Source: Rosa chinensis (lineage: Eukaryota > Streptophyta > Magnoliopsida > Rosales > Rosaceae). From it: DNA of 64,000 bases. This document shows, one piece after another, positions 33,801 through 45,961 of the stretch (positions are counted from its first letter, which is position 1; each line of letters starts with the position of its first letter). The position numbers and the translations under genes are program-made. The stretch lies in the NCBI RefSeq assembly GCF_002994745.2, contig NC_037094.1, forward strand, positions 6,742,001 to 6,806,000, in the 5' to 3' direction. The notes under the pieces are model-generated. The model searched no databases. It saw only the letters and a program-made list of their open reading frames with translations, and was not told the DNA's origin.

Positions 33801-33975
33801 CTCCATAGCTCCTCAGCCTCCTCTCGACGACTCTGTGCAGCCTTGGATCTTCTGTAGCAAAGCCGGTCACGACGAGCTACTCTCTTCCACTTCCTCATCT
33901 CACGGGCTGCAGGAGGGGATAATCTGTCCGTTTAGATTTGATCGAGCAGGTACTGAAACGGAGCGATCTGTTTTG

Positions 33976-34118
33976 TTTTGAGTTTGAGTTTGAGTTTGAG
34001 TTTGAGTTTGAGTTTGAGTTTGAGTTTGAGTTTGAGTTTGATCTTGATCTTGAGTTTGAGTTTGAGTTTGAGTTTGAGTTTGAGTTTGTTTTGAGTTTGA
34101 GTTTGAGTTTGATCTTCA
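33976..34118. repeat. (GAGTTT)n hexanucleotide repeat in hAT
   Basis: About twenty GAGTTT units with two GATCTT and one TTTTGA interruption, just after a possible 5' splice donor (CAG|GTACTG, about 33948). Confidence 0.85.
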
Positions 34119-34667
34119 GTTTCTGTTTTGTTTTGTTTAAGTTTCAGTTTCTATTTTGTTTTGTTTCATTTTCAGTTTCAGTTTCATTTTCACATGATTC
34201 TTTGAAGTGGTTTTGTTTTGTGTTGTTAAGTTAAGAGTGAAGTTAACTTATATGTGTGAAGTTACCAGTTGTTAAGTGGTTTTTTGTTTTCGGAGGTGTT
34301 AAGATGATAAAGTTCAAAACAGATGATATGTATCTGTTTGTCCGTTGATTAGATTCTGATATTGTCTAATATTGTCAGTTGCCACTTTCGGTAATCGATA
34401 CTAATAGTGATGCACTTATGAATAAAGAATTTGATTGTGCAATTTGTTTTTACTCTGTGCAATTTGATTGGATATATACATAGATATCCTGTACTATGTA
34501 CATAGTTTTTTTTTTATCTTGTTTTCATTGTGATCTCTTACATTGCAGGATGAGTAAGAGCAAACAAAGGAATGGACAGTAGCATCTCTCATATCTGCGA
34601 ATAAGTTTTAGCTTGCTCATTCAAAACTTTCAAGTAATATCTTAACCTTGTTTCTTTCCCGCTAGAA

Positions 34668-36649
34668 ATGGATGATATAAATGCTGATAACTTGACAGAA
34701 GCTGGAGCTTCATCTATTTCTGCATCTTCTAAGAAAACTAGATTCACTAGTAATGTTTGGGAGTTTTTGAAAGGGTTCAAGTTAATGATCATGGAACTAT
34801 GGTACCAAAAATAAATGTGGGGTTTGTAAGACATTGCTTAGAGGTGGTGCGAGTGCTGGTACTAGTCATTTAAGAAGGCATTTACAAATTCATGAAAAAG
34901 GGCAGAAAAGATTAGGTGTAGATAGTTCTGGAAATATCAATAGTTTTGCTTACGATAAGAATGTTGCACGTAGAGAACTTGTTGATTATGTTATTAGAGC
35001 TGAACTGCCTTTTACTTTTGTTGAAAAACATGATTTTAAAGGAATGATTCGTCGAGGATTTTGTCCTCAATATGTAGGAATTTCAGCCTCAACATGTAAA
35101 AGAGATGTGATGAAGAAATTTACTAAGGGCAAAAAAGAGCTTTTGAGTTTTTTGAAAAGTTTAAAGGAAAAATTTGTTTGACATCCGATGTTTGGTCATC
35201 GCGTCAAAAAATGGGTTACATGTCACTTACTGCACATTTTATTGATAACACTTGGTCTTTAAATAAAAGAATAATATGCTTTAAGATGATTGAGTACCCT
35301 CACACGGGAGAGTCACTTGCAAATCATATATATGAAGAATTGTTGTCTTGGCGCATTCATGATAGAATATTTTCCATTTCTTTAGACAATGCTTCAAATA
35401 ATGATGTGGCTGCATTTGTTCTTCCCACTTATCTTATGCTTGAGGAAGTGCCTAAAAGATTGTTTCATGTACGTTGTTGTGCTCACATTTTGAATTTGAT
35501 TGTGCAAGATGGTTTACATATTTTAGGTCCATCTATTGATAAAATAATCAATGTTGTTCGAAGTATGAATTCTTCTAATAAGAGACATGAACTGTGGGTG
35601 CGTTGTTGTAAGGATTTTGATTTGCCAAAAAAAAATATTGACAATGATGTGCCTCATAGATGGAATTCTACTTATGAACTTTTAGACCTAGCTATAAAGT
35701 ATAAGGGGCCGTTGAATAGGTATGCTCAAAAAAGGTGAATGAAAATAGGTCTTGCAATTTAGATGTTCCATTAGAACAAGATTGGTCAATTGCATTTCTA
35801 GTTAATGGCTTTTTGGGGATTTTTGCATCCTCAACTAAGATATTTTCTGGTGTCTATTATCCTACATCATGTCGTGTTATTAATTGCTTGATAGATATCC
35901 ATGCAGCATTTGTGGCATATTCTGATTTTTCTGTCTTTAAAGATGCATTGGCTGCAATGAAGGACAAATTTGATAAGTATTGGGGTACATTTCCCAAAGC
36001 TTTCTGTTTTGCTACAATTTTTGATCCTAGATTTAAGTTATTTGCTCTTGGAGAATGGCTAAAATGCATGGGTATGGATCAGCTTGATGTTGATACAAAA
36101 TTGTTAGAGTTAAGAACCGAATTGCATGCTCTTTATGAAACATATAAGAAGAATATTGTGTCTAATGTAGCACCTAGGCAATCTGAAAATTTAGCTTCTT
36201 CGACCTCGAGTTTATCTCCGGGTTCTATAGCATTGCCTATTGTTGGTAATTTCTCAATGCAAAGTTTGAAAAGGGCAAAGGTATCATCTTCTCATACTTC
36301 AACTACAAGTTCTAATGATTTACAAATGTATTATGATTTACCAACTATTGAAGTTGATGATGATAATCAATTTAGTGTCTTGTCTTGGTGGAAATCAAAT
36401 CAATCATTATACCCTGTGGTTTCTCTCATGGCTAGAGATTTACTAACAATTCCAGCTTCTACTGTAGCGTCAGAGTCTTGTTTTAGTGCAGGAGGTAGGA
36501 TTGTGTCCGAGAGAAGGGCTAGCTTGAGTCCAAATACAATAGAGGCATTGATTTGCTTGAAGGATTGGAGTTTAGCAAAATCAAGGATGCAAGAGGCTCA
36601 TCGTGAAATGCAGCTAGCTGAAGAAAGGAGGCTCATTAGGGAAGGATGA
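34668..36649 (+). pseudogene. hAT transposase (BED zinc finger, C-terminal dimerisation domain), frameshifted
   Basis: A likely coding start is the ATG at 34668, just after the acceptor-like CCCGCTAG; a leader intron is probable. Blocks in order: BED finger (CGVC near 34820 and HLRRHLQIH near 34875), the catalytic region with LTSDVWSS near 35176, a middle domain with RCCAHILNLIVQDGL near 35480 and HRWNSTYELL near 35660, a second half from 35735 (TIFDPRFKL), and the dimerisation domain (LSWWKSN, SLMARDLLTIPASTVASES, near 36380-36570). Frame changes occur before 34834, near 35155 and near 35735, each at or near an A- or T-run. TGA at 36647 precedes an in-frame acidic Glu/Asp-rich stretch. The length suits the Ac/hAT family (about 650-700 residues), but this copy cannot make it. 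Confidence 0.88.
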
Positions 36650-37748
36650 CCAGATTGGATGGAAAATAGTGAAGATGAAGCTGAAAATGAAGCTGAAAAT
36701 GAATCTGATAATGATTCTGAAAATGAGTCCCATGAACAGGTATATTGTTTTGGTTACTTCATTGCTTCTATTTTTTATTTTCAATTTACCAAACATGTTT
36801 TCTGGTTTTTTAATTCTTTATTTAAATGGGTAGGTACCAAGATCAGTTGAATCCCATGAGTTATCAACGAATCTGCAGCCTTAAATTTTCAAGGTTAGTA
36901 AGCTGCAGTTTGCAGACTTGCAATTTATGTGGAAAATAGTCATTTGATCCTTAACAATTCTTAGATGCTTTTACATACAAACTTCATCTGAATTTAGACT
37001 ATAGTGGGTAGTTTTAAAGCTTGAATTGGTTCATTTGAAACTTTGAGTTGCTTGCTTTTACTAAAACTTGCAGATTAGATATTTGGCTCATTTGATGAAA
37101 TTTTTGCAGGGCTGTACCAACTATGGAGGGTTGCTGGCAGATTCTAAGTGAGCCTCAATGATACCAAGTTTGAATGGAAGAGAATATGCCTAATTAGATA
37201 TACTCAAAGAAATTGTATTAATAATTTTCTTTCGTTCTAAGTTGTAAATTGGGACACTTTGTAATTTTGTATTCTGTATTTTTATTTTAGTACATTAAAA
37301 CGGGCGTGGGGATGAGCCTCCTAGTTCGGCTAGGTTCCAAACCCCTGAAAACTTTGAAAGGAAAAAAATAGCATCCTCAATATGACTTGTGAGATGATCT
37401 AGATTCTAGAAGAAAGATATAGGATGTACATCATACATGTTAGCCGAAGACTTCATCAATTAGGTGCATGCAGGTTGAGTAAAATTAGTTGTTGTGGATG
37501 ACACTAAATATTGCACAATAAAACTCGCATAATACAAAAGCCCGGCCCGGCCCGAATAAAGGTGGGCTACCCGGCCCGGCCCGTAAAAGCCCGCAAGGCC
37601 CGCCTTATATGGACGGGCTTGGATCCGTTGATATACAAGGAAGCCCGGCCCGGCCCGGCCCGTCACTATTTAAAAATCTCATTAGGCCCGGCCCGGGCCG
37701 GCCCGGGCCCGCTATGAATGGGCCGGGCCGGCCAGTTGACGAGGCCTA

Positions 37749-37888
37749 TGTCCAGCCATTGCGTCTACCAGCTAATCGATACGTGGTAGCAGGAAACTGT
37801 CTTTGGGGCATGCCTTATTCAGACCCTTGAAGTCAACACACATTCACCACTTGCCATTGGGCTTTCTTACCAATACCACGTTAGAATA
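37749..37888 (-). pseudogene. E5 reverse transcriptase fragment, right of hAT
   Basis: After the repeated TGTCCAGC the minus strand continues the RT exactly where it stopped at 31214, matching E1 about 8010-8135 (the region encoding CVDFKNLNKACPKDSFPLPRID). Homology stops near 37888 where E6 begins. Confidence 0.82.
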
Positions 37889-38458
37889 ATCAATATCAAA
37901 ATCAGCCATCAAATTAATTGGCTAAATTTCATAATAGTCGTGATTAAATCGATTAATTAAAGCGGATTGATTTGATTATACTATTAATGAAATACAATTA
38001 AAATCAGTCATCAAATTAATTGGTTAAATTCCTTAATGGTCGTGATTAAATCAATTAATTGAGGCTGATTGATTCGATTATGCTATTAAGGAAAATACAA
38101 TTAATTACGTGTCATCAAAGCATTCCAAATTGAGAGAGACGCCGACACTATAAATAGAGAAGAAAAATAGAGAAGAAAACACTCTCAAAATTTCTGAAGC
38201 CTCCCAAGCACGTGAAGAACCATCAAGCTGCCAAATAGCCGGTTCCTCACCAACCTTAAACCAAAAAGTTCGTCACGTGTCAACTCTCATGATCATCGTA
38301 CCACTCAAGATCAAGCGTCAAGCCCTTGAGTGAAATTCATCTTTGGAGATAGAATCAGAGGATTACCAAAGATTGTAACCCGCACTTAAATTAATAAAAT
38401 TATTATTTTTTTGTATACGTGTCTGTATTCTGTTTGTTTTCAAATTCCCGTGTTTACA
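37889..38458 (+). repeat. E6 5' LTR (5' truncated)
   Basis: Ends CCGTGTTTACA directly before the primer site. It has AT-rich tandem-like segments (AATTAATTGG...) and a TATA-type ACTATAAATAGAG near 38148. The start expected from 41333 (TGTATACACAAG) is absent. Confidence 0.75.
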
Positions 38459-38460
38459 AA

Positions 38461-38479
38461 TTGGCACGCCCAGTGGGAC
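38461..38479 (+). other. E6 primer binding site
   Basis: TTGGCACGCCCAGTGGGAC, two bases after the LTR. The same motif, slightly changed, follows the LTR at 42657. Confidence 0.75.
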
Positions 38480-38771
38480 CATCTCTGCCTCTCATCTCTT
38501 TCTCTGACAATCTCAAGTCGTCATTCTCAGCATATGGCCGGCTTCAAAGATGATTCAACTCAAATAAACAAACAAGAGCAATAAGGTGGCTACTCAAAAA
38601 ATGAGTAGAAACATTAACAATCATACCGGTCGAAGTGAGTCGTCTCAACTTGCCACATTCATAATTCATCCATCCAAGTTGTGTAAGACTACCACTTTCA
38701 CAACATTAGGGGCAAACATCACTAAGTAAGGAAGTTCACCATACTTAAGCAACTCAAGAGAATATTCTCCT

Positions 38772-40150
38772 TTGCCCACTGCCAGTGTTGATCTGGGTAT
38801 GCCCCTATGCCCCATTTCGTCTTCAGATAACCAAATGGAAGGGTCTGAAGGGATTTTGGAAGATGCCTCTTTTGCTATGCAAGTCATGGTGATAGGGGTC
38901 ACCACCGTGGAAGAACAGACTACCCAAATAGCCCAATTGGCTAAAGCAGTTGAGAAGCTACAGAAAACTATTGAAGAGAAGGATATGGCGCTCATGGAGA
39001 AGTTAGAAACTAAACGTGGCAATGACTCAAAAAAAGGTCCGCATGGTCATAAGAAAGGCTCATCTGGCAGATCATTTTTTGAAAAAAGAAGAAGAATCAA
39101 ATTCCATCCTAGCTTCATGGTCAATTCAACAACTTCAAGACATGATTGCCAACACAATCAAAGCTCAATATGGTGGTCCATCTCAGGATACGCTAATGTA
39201 CTCCAAACCTTAAACGAAGTGGCTTTAAAATTTGAGGTTGCCAACTGGGTACCAACCTCCCAAGTTTAAACAATTCGATGGCAAAGGTAACCCGAAGCAA
39301 CACATTGTGCATTTCATCGAGACATGCAATAGCACTGGCATAGATGGCAACTATCTTGTGAAACAATTCGTTATCTCACTCCGAGGGACAACATTCGAAT
39401 GGTTTACAGAATTGGAGTTTGAATCCATTGACAGCTGGGAGATAATGGAAAAAGAGTTCTTGAATCGTTTCTTCAGTACATGTCGCATTGTGAGCATGTT
39501 AGAGCTCACCAACACCAAACAACGAAATGACGAGCCAACCATAGAATTCATCAACCGTTGGCATGCATTAAGCCTAGATTGCAACGACCGACTCTCAGAG
39601 TTGTCCGTAGTAGAAATGTTTATTCAAGGCATGGATTGGGACTTACTGTACATCATTCAAGGGATAAAGCCTCGCACCTTTGAAGAACTTGCCGCTCGAG
39701 CTCATGACATGGAACTTAGCATCGCTAGTCATGGTCGAAGAAATGATGAAATCATTGAACCACATAATCAGAAACGTGTCATGGAGTCTTTGGCAATCAC
39801 AACTCCTGTCAAGATCACAGCACGAATCAAGTCAAATAACGTTGACTCATGATCAAACAAGGCGGCGCACTCTTAGAGAGCTAGAATCTAAAAGTTACCC
39901 TTTTCCAGATTCCGATGTTGCTGACATGTTGAGAGATTTGCTTCAAAAGAAAATAATCAAATTGCCAGACTGCAAACGTCCAGAAGAGATGCATCGCATC
40001 AATGACCCAAAGTACTGAAAGTACCACCACGTCATCGGTCATCTGGTGGAGAAGTGCTTCGTGTTGAAAGACCTCATCATGAAGCTCACACAACTGGGGG
40101 CCATTGAAGATGATGTGGCTCAATCAAATCATGCTGCCATCATCTTTGAT
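38772..40150 (+). pseudogene. E6 gag pseudogene
   Basis: An N-terminal coiled-coil-like part (38772-39260) is separated by a frameshift near 39235 from a capsid-type gag domain ([53 protein letters not shown]). After another break near 39850 a zinc-knuckle region follows (KYHHVIGHLVEKCF), whose first Cys codon has become TGA at 40016. The order and motifs match plant gypsy gag proteins. No pol is present downstream. Confidence 0.8.
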
Positions 40151-40298
40151 CAACTTGAAGCAATGTTGTCCATGCCTTTGCTGGGGTTATGCTGCTTGCC
40201 TAAATTTCCTTAGAACACATAATAAGTACAACGCTCCTAGCCAGCAAGAGCCTAAACTGCACGTGGTACCCAAAAAAAAAAAAAATCTGTTGAGTTGA

Positions 40299-41332
40299 AA
40301 ACCAGAAAGGATGGCTCAACCAAAATAAGGACAAAAAAAAAACATCATCATCATCATCCATAAATCCTTAAACTACGTGATGACTTGATCTCTTTCTTCG
40401 AAAGGGTACGTAGGCAGCTCGGAAAGTTACTCTGAGTCCAGTCATACCAAACAAAGAAGATGAGTTTGCTAGGGAAGTTATTCTGAGTACGGTCATATCA
40501 AAGCAAGAAGATGACTCTACTTGGAAAGTCTTTCTAAATTCAATCACAACAAAATAAAAAGATGAGTCTGCTCAAAGATGCTTCAAGATGACGATTGGAT
40601 TCAATATGACTCAAGAATTTGGAGTCGTCCGCCAAGTCAAAGACGAGACGTGTAAAACTCAAATGTCAAATGTCTACCAGGAAGATGACTTTACACAATC
40701 TATAGACATTCGTGCTTGTTTTTGCTGTTGACGAATACACATAGCCTAACTGCTTGAAGCAGACTCTCTCCATGTCCAAGAGATGGAAGTATTACCTATT
40801 TACTTTCCTACTTCATTTTAAGAAATTATCAAGCCATTGAAGATTTCTTACCTATAGAAAACCAAATGAATTTGGTAGGTCGTAATTAATTATGTCAATT
40901 ATGGGAATGTTAGCCATGCATCAATTGAGAACAAGCACAGAGGCTTTCATCTTTAATTCACTACCTACCAATTCAAAAATGAGTAGGGCTACAAAACGGG
41001 AAATTTCAAAGCCAGATATGGAAGCTATATGAATGAAAAGAAGAAATCCATTCACAGATTACCCATTTATTTGGAATTTATGGAAAGTGGCCATGCATGG
41101 TTGTCAAACGTCTCAAGACAAATTCCCCAAAAAAAAAGGTTGGGGGCATTAAGGCAATGGTTAAAATTATCAATGTCAAATGCACAAGAAAAAAATAAAG
41201 CTAGCTAGCTAATTCATCCCAAGTAAGCTGATTACAAAGCACGCGAAATGTGCCATAAAAAAATCGACTTCAAGTCACACCTCCAGCACTTGACAACCAC
41301 AAGTTTACGGCGCACCTTGAAGTGGGGGCATT
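40299..41332. other. E6 non-coding internal region
   Basis: No gene is recognised. It contains three related GAAGATGA(G/C)TCTGCT-type segments between 40430 and 40580 and ends in the purine tract before the LTR at 41333. Confidence 0.5.
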
Positions 41333-42657
41333 TGTATACACAAGAAATTTAATGAAAATAAAATTCATTAAATAAATCGGTCAATCTTTGAAATTTTGAC
41401 TAAACAAGCTTAGTTGACACATGGGTCCTCCAAAAGGTACAAGTGGCTCATACGTCACCAAAATTATATGAGCTTCGAGGATGATACATGTCAAAACACA
41501 AGTGATCCATTGATTGAATGACTCAGAAGCATCAATTGTGGAAGAGTCAATTTTTCGCTGATTGATTGTTGCTCAAGCTAAGCATTTAAAGCGGATCAAT
41601 CGTATTAAACTGATTGATCTCGACGAAAATCAAGCATTAAATACAAATATCGATCAGATTAAATTGTTTAATTCTGATTGAAATCAAGTATTAAATACAA
41701 ATATCGATCAGATTAAATTGTTTAATTCTAATTGAAATCAAGTATTAAATTCAAATATCAATCAAATTAAATTGTTTAATTCTTATTGAAATCGGGCGTT
41801 AAATCAAATCGAAATTGATTGACATATTCCTTAAATAAAAGGTAATTAAATCAATCAATTAAAACTGACTAATTTAATTACACAATTAAGGAATGTGATT
41901 AATGTCGTGTCATCAATGTATTCCAAGTTAAGGGAAGCGACGACACTATAAATTCCTCCTTTCAAATCAAGACGTATAGGGGAGGACGACAGACAGACGC
42001 AAGCAGATAGAAGAAAGCTCTTCAAATCTCAGAAGTCTCCCAAACTCGTGAAGAACCATCAAGCTGCCAAATTGCCGGTCTCTTTACCTCACCAACTTCA
42101 GACAAACAAGGGAAATCACCTGCAAGCTCAGAAGTTGTCAAACTCGCGGAAAATCAACAAGCACCAAGCAAACGTGCGGATTCATCCGCCATCAAAGCCA
42201 TACTCGCCACGTGACACTTCTCGTGGTTCAAGTATGAACAAGATCAAGCCTCTATAGCCCTTGATCATCCGTCTTCTTCAACAAAGTAAATCCTCTACAA
42301 GTTCTTCATCAAGCTCGTGGAGAATCAACAAGCACCAAACACAAGTGCCTATTCATCCCCTACCAAAGCCGAAGAACGCTCACCGTGGCCTAAATCCGAT
42401 CAAGATCAAGCTTCTACAGACATTGGTCAATCGTCTTCCTCAAATCATCAACATAGCAAGAAGTTCACACTATAACCGTTCGATTCAAGATCAAGTGCTC
42501 GCCACCCTTGGATCAAATCAACGTCAAAGATCGAATCAGAGGAGATTCTAGTGAAAGAGAATCTATAGAGATTGTAACCCTCAAATTCATTAATATAAAA
42601 TATATTATTTTGTACACGTGTCCTTCTTTCATTCATTACAGGATTTTCGTGTTTACA
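41333..42657 (+). repeat. Long LTR (1325 bp), plus orientation
   Basis: TGTATACACAAGAAATTT...GATTTTCGTGTTTACA. It holds AT-rich repeats with GATCAGATTAAATTG iterated at about 41650-41780, a TATA-type CACTATAAATTCC at about 41944, and two related halves with GAATCAACAAGCACCAA. It is followed by a primer-site-like TTTGGCACACCCAGTGGGAC, which is unexpected if it is only a 3' LTR. Confidence 0.8.
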
Positions 42658-42796
42658 AATTTGGCACACCCAGTGGGACACCAAAATTTCATTAAATAAA
42701 TCGTCTTCTTATCTTGATTTGAGACTGGTTATTTATAGTGTTGTCACCTCCCTCATCTTGATTTGAGAGAGGGTATTTATAGTGTTTACTTGAGTT
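42658..42796. other. Spacer between two inverted LTRs
   Basis: A primer-site-like start, then two short diverged pieces (ATCTTGATTTGAGA...TATTTATAGTGTT, twice) that resemble the inverted LTR near 43490-43540. This looks like rearranged LTR sequence. Confidence 0.6.
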
Positions 42797-44168
42797 TGTA
42801 AACACGAAAATCCTGTCATGAATGAAAGACGGACACGTGTACAAAATAATATATTTTATATTAATGAATTTGAGGGTTACGATCTCTGTAGATACTCTTT
42901 CACAAGAATCTCCTCTGATTCGATCTCTGACGTTGATTTGATCTAAGGGTGGCGAGCACTTGATCTTGAATCAAACGGTTGTAGTGTGAACTTCTTGCTA
43001 TGTTGATGATTTGAGGAAGACGAATGACCAAGGGCTGTAGAAGCTTGATCTTGATCAGATTTAGGCCACGAGTGGTGTCACGTGGTGAGCGTTCTTCGGC
43101 TTTGGTAGGGGATGAACAGGCACTTGTGTTTGGTGCTTGTTGATTCTCCACGAGCTTGATGAAGAACTTGTAGAGGATTTACTTTATTGAAGAAGAGGGA
43201 TGATCAAGGGCTATAGAGGCTTGATCTTGATCAGACTTGAACCACGAGAAGTGTCACGTGGCGAGTATGGCTTTGATGGCAGATGAATCCGCACGTTTGC
43301 TTGGTGCTTGTTGATTTTCCGCGAGTTTGACAACTTTCTGAGCTTGCAGGTGATTTCCCTTGTTTGTCTGATGTTGGTGAGGTAAAGAGACCAGCAATTT
43401 GGCAGCTTGATGGTTCTTCATGAGTTTGGGAGACTTCTGAGTTTTGAAGAGCTTTCTTCCGTCTGCTTGCGTCTGTCTGTCGCCCTCCCCCCTACGTCTT
43501 GAGTTGAGAGGAGGTATTTATAGTGTTGTCACCTTCCTCAACTTGGAATACATTGATGGCACGACATTAATCACATTCCTTAATTGTGTAATTAAATCAA
43601 TCAGTTTTAATTGATTGATTTAATTACCTTTTATTTAAGGAATACGTCAATCAATTTCGATTTGATTTAATGCCCGATTTCAATCAGAAATAAACAATTT
43701 AATCTGATTGATATTTGAATTTAATACTTGATTTCAATCAGAATTAAACAATTTAATCTGATCGATATTTGTATTTAATACTTGATTTCAATCAGAATTA
43801 AACAATTTAATACTTGATTTCAATCAGAATCAAACTATTTAATCTGATCGATATTTGCATTTAATGCTTGATTTTCGTCGAGATCATTCACTTTAATATG
43901 ATTGATCCGCTTTAAATGCTTAATTCGAGCAACAATCAATCAACGATAAATTGACGCTTCCATAATAGATGCTTCCGCATCATTCAATCAATGGATCACT
44001 CGTGTTTTGACATGTGTCATCCTCGAAGCTCACATAATTTTGGTGATGTATGAGCCACGTGTACCTTTTGTAGGATCCATGTGCCAACTAAGCTTGTTTA
44101 GTCAAAATTTCAAAGATTGACCGATTTATTTAATGAATTTTATTTTCAATAAATTTCTTGTGTTTACA
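42797..44168 (-). repeat. Long LTR (1372 bp), inverted copy
   Basis: Reverse complement of the LTR at 41333-42657 over its whole length, with TGTAAACACG...GTGTTTACA ends. The flanks show only an imperfect repeat (GAGTT at 42792 and again at 44171, offset by two bases), so a solo LTR is likely but not proven. Confidence 0.8.
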
Positions 44169-45961
44169 GTGAGTTGTACTTCGATGCTAGTTTTGACTCG
44201 TGGTTTATAGCTCAACTTCAAAGAAAGTTACATTGATTTTTTTTTTAACATTTTACACCTCAAAATGTTTTACGTTTTCAACTTTAGATATGAGTTTCAA
44301 ATTTTAGAACACTACAGTTATTTTAAATAAAATGCCTTACGGTTCTTTATGACATAAGTTGGACTAATCGGCTTAGATTTTAAAGGCTTGCATCATTGTG
44401 ATGTGCGTAAGTTGATGAGGTGCAGTTTAGAGCGTTACAAACTCGAACATTTCTTTCAATTTCCAGCCTAACTCACTTTGAATCAAATTTCTGATTCCGT
44501 ACATCTGTACTCAGTTCAATAACAATAAGCTCATTAGAGAAGTCACGATTTGATTTGATCAGAACGATAAGACATTTCTATATGGGTCAGTGTCCCATTA
44601 CAGACAAGAGGCATGTTCATTTGTAAAATAGGATCCAAGAGAGATATCTTACCAAATCTTGTCACATATATCATAAGCTTGAATGCAATAAGGTTTGTAC
44701 TAATCCCCCATCAAATCAACATCGCTAGGCTGTTGCAATCACCCGAGTTGCCCACGAGCACAGGCACCAAACAACAAAATAATATCAAACTCGACCCTAA
44801 AATTAATTGAGAAAAGGACCTTACCTGAAACTAATGGCATCACAATAGAGATTTGATTAGGACTTGACCAAACACCTCTAAAACATGTAGACAATAAGAT
44901 CACTGTGTATGTATTTGTTTGATTGTAATCACTAGTACTTTCCAAAGTGTTTCTCATCGTTCATCATCGTCTGTGTCTTTCAATCCATGCCACCTTCTCT
45001 CAACTTGTTGCTTATGACTAGTGATTATCGTACTTCATTATTGAAATGGCTCGGAGTGCGCACCCTGATCGGAAAGGAATAAATCTTAGAGTAATGTTAA
45101 ATCCGTCATATAAACATGATGATCACATCTTTTATGAAACCATGGGCGCACGTAATCATGAAGTGCATTTGCCTCTGAACAATTACAGAAGGGAAATTTG
45201 CATTCCAAATACAGTGTACCTGATTCTCCTGCATATTGCATGAGCTAGTTGAAGTGTCGTCTTATTGCAGCAAGGGGCACAAAAGAACATGAAACATATG
45301 CAAATTGTCTTAAAAGTGCTCGAATCGATCCAACAGGTGCACATCTACAGCCAGGTTCTCCTCATCTTGGATCGATTTCCCCACAACTTATGACAAAAAT
45401 CCAACTCCAATGCATGCACGTTGTACTTGTAGCTTAATCGAGATTGCAAGAATTTCGACTCCCTATGCTACTGTCAACAATTTTAGGATGATTATTACGT
45501 GTAGGTAATTATGTACAAACTCATCATCTTAAAGGTTTTTTTTTTTTTTGCGAAATTCTCGAAATAAGTGCTATCATACAAATACTAATGCAAAAGAAAG
45601 TAACATTAGTTTGTTCGGAAAATAGCACTAAAATTCAGTTACTTCACACATCAGCATCTATCACAAAGCCAACATATATTACCTTTTTTGATTACAAATA
45701 TATATTGGTTCCATGTTGCTCCCGTACGTAGACTAAGGCTTAAGTATCACAATACACGCAGTCACATAAACCGATGTGATTATCCATGATAAAAGCTTAA
45801 AAGTCTAAGAGATCGAGAGGCTTAAGATTTCACATCTCAGAAAAGACTTAAAAAAAGTAAAACCCATAAATATATATATATATATATATATAATACTTTT
45901 CTGCTACTATTCTTTTTCTTTGCGGTGAGGAGAGGAAAAGACTACGCGGTCTTTTCATTGC
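44169..45961. other. Intergenic, no gene recognised
   Basis: AT-rich sequence with small unsupported ORFs, a T-run at 45538-45549 and a (TA)n tract at about 45870-45892. The last 300 bp are downstream of the P450 and may include its 3' UTR. Confidence 0.5.

Larger units (their letters stand above)
31215..37748 (+). mobile_element. hAT DNA transposon with exact 8-bp target duplication
   Basis: Terminal inverted repeat TAGGCCTC...GAGGCCTA. The 8-bp duplication TGTCCAGC is perfect (31207-31214 and 37749-37756). Both ends carry many GGCCCG motifs (31215-31345 and 37540-37740), probably transposase-binding subterminal repeats. Inside are long AT/GT microsatellites, a 523-bp tandem repeat, CT-rich and GAGTTT repeats, and a broken BED-finger hAT transposase gene (34668-36649). 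The host site is the E5 reverse transcriptase. 8-bp duplications and the transposase C-terminal dimerisation domain define the superfamily. Confidence 0.93.
37889..42657 (+). mobile_element. E6: gag-only gypsy-like LTR element, different family
   Basis: 5' LTR (truncated at its start), primer site TTGGCACGCCCAGTGGGAC, degraded gag, about 1.2 kb of non-coding DNA, a purine-rich tract (GAAGTGGGGGCAT) and a long LTR at 41333-42657. There is no protease, RT or integrase. The two LTRs are related (both carry GTGAAGAACCATCAAGCTGCC and end CGTGTTTACA) but have diverged in length, so this may be an old non-autonomous element or two related insertions joined by loss. Confidence 0.7.

Noticed and set aside
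45046..45437. Two short plus-strand ORFs downstream of the P450
   Set aside because: No domain, promoter or splice evidence. Length is within chance expectation.
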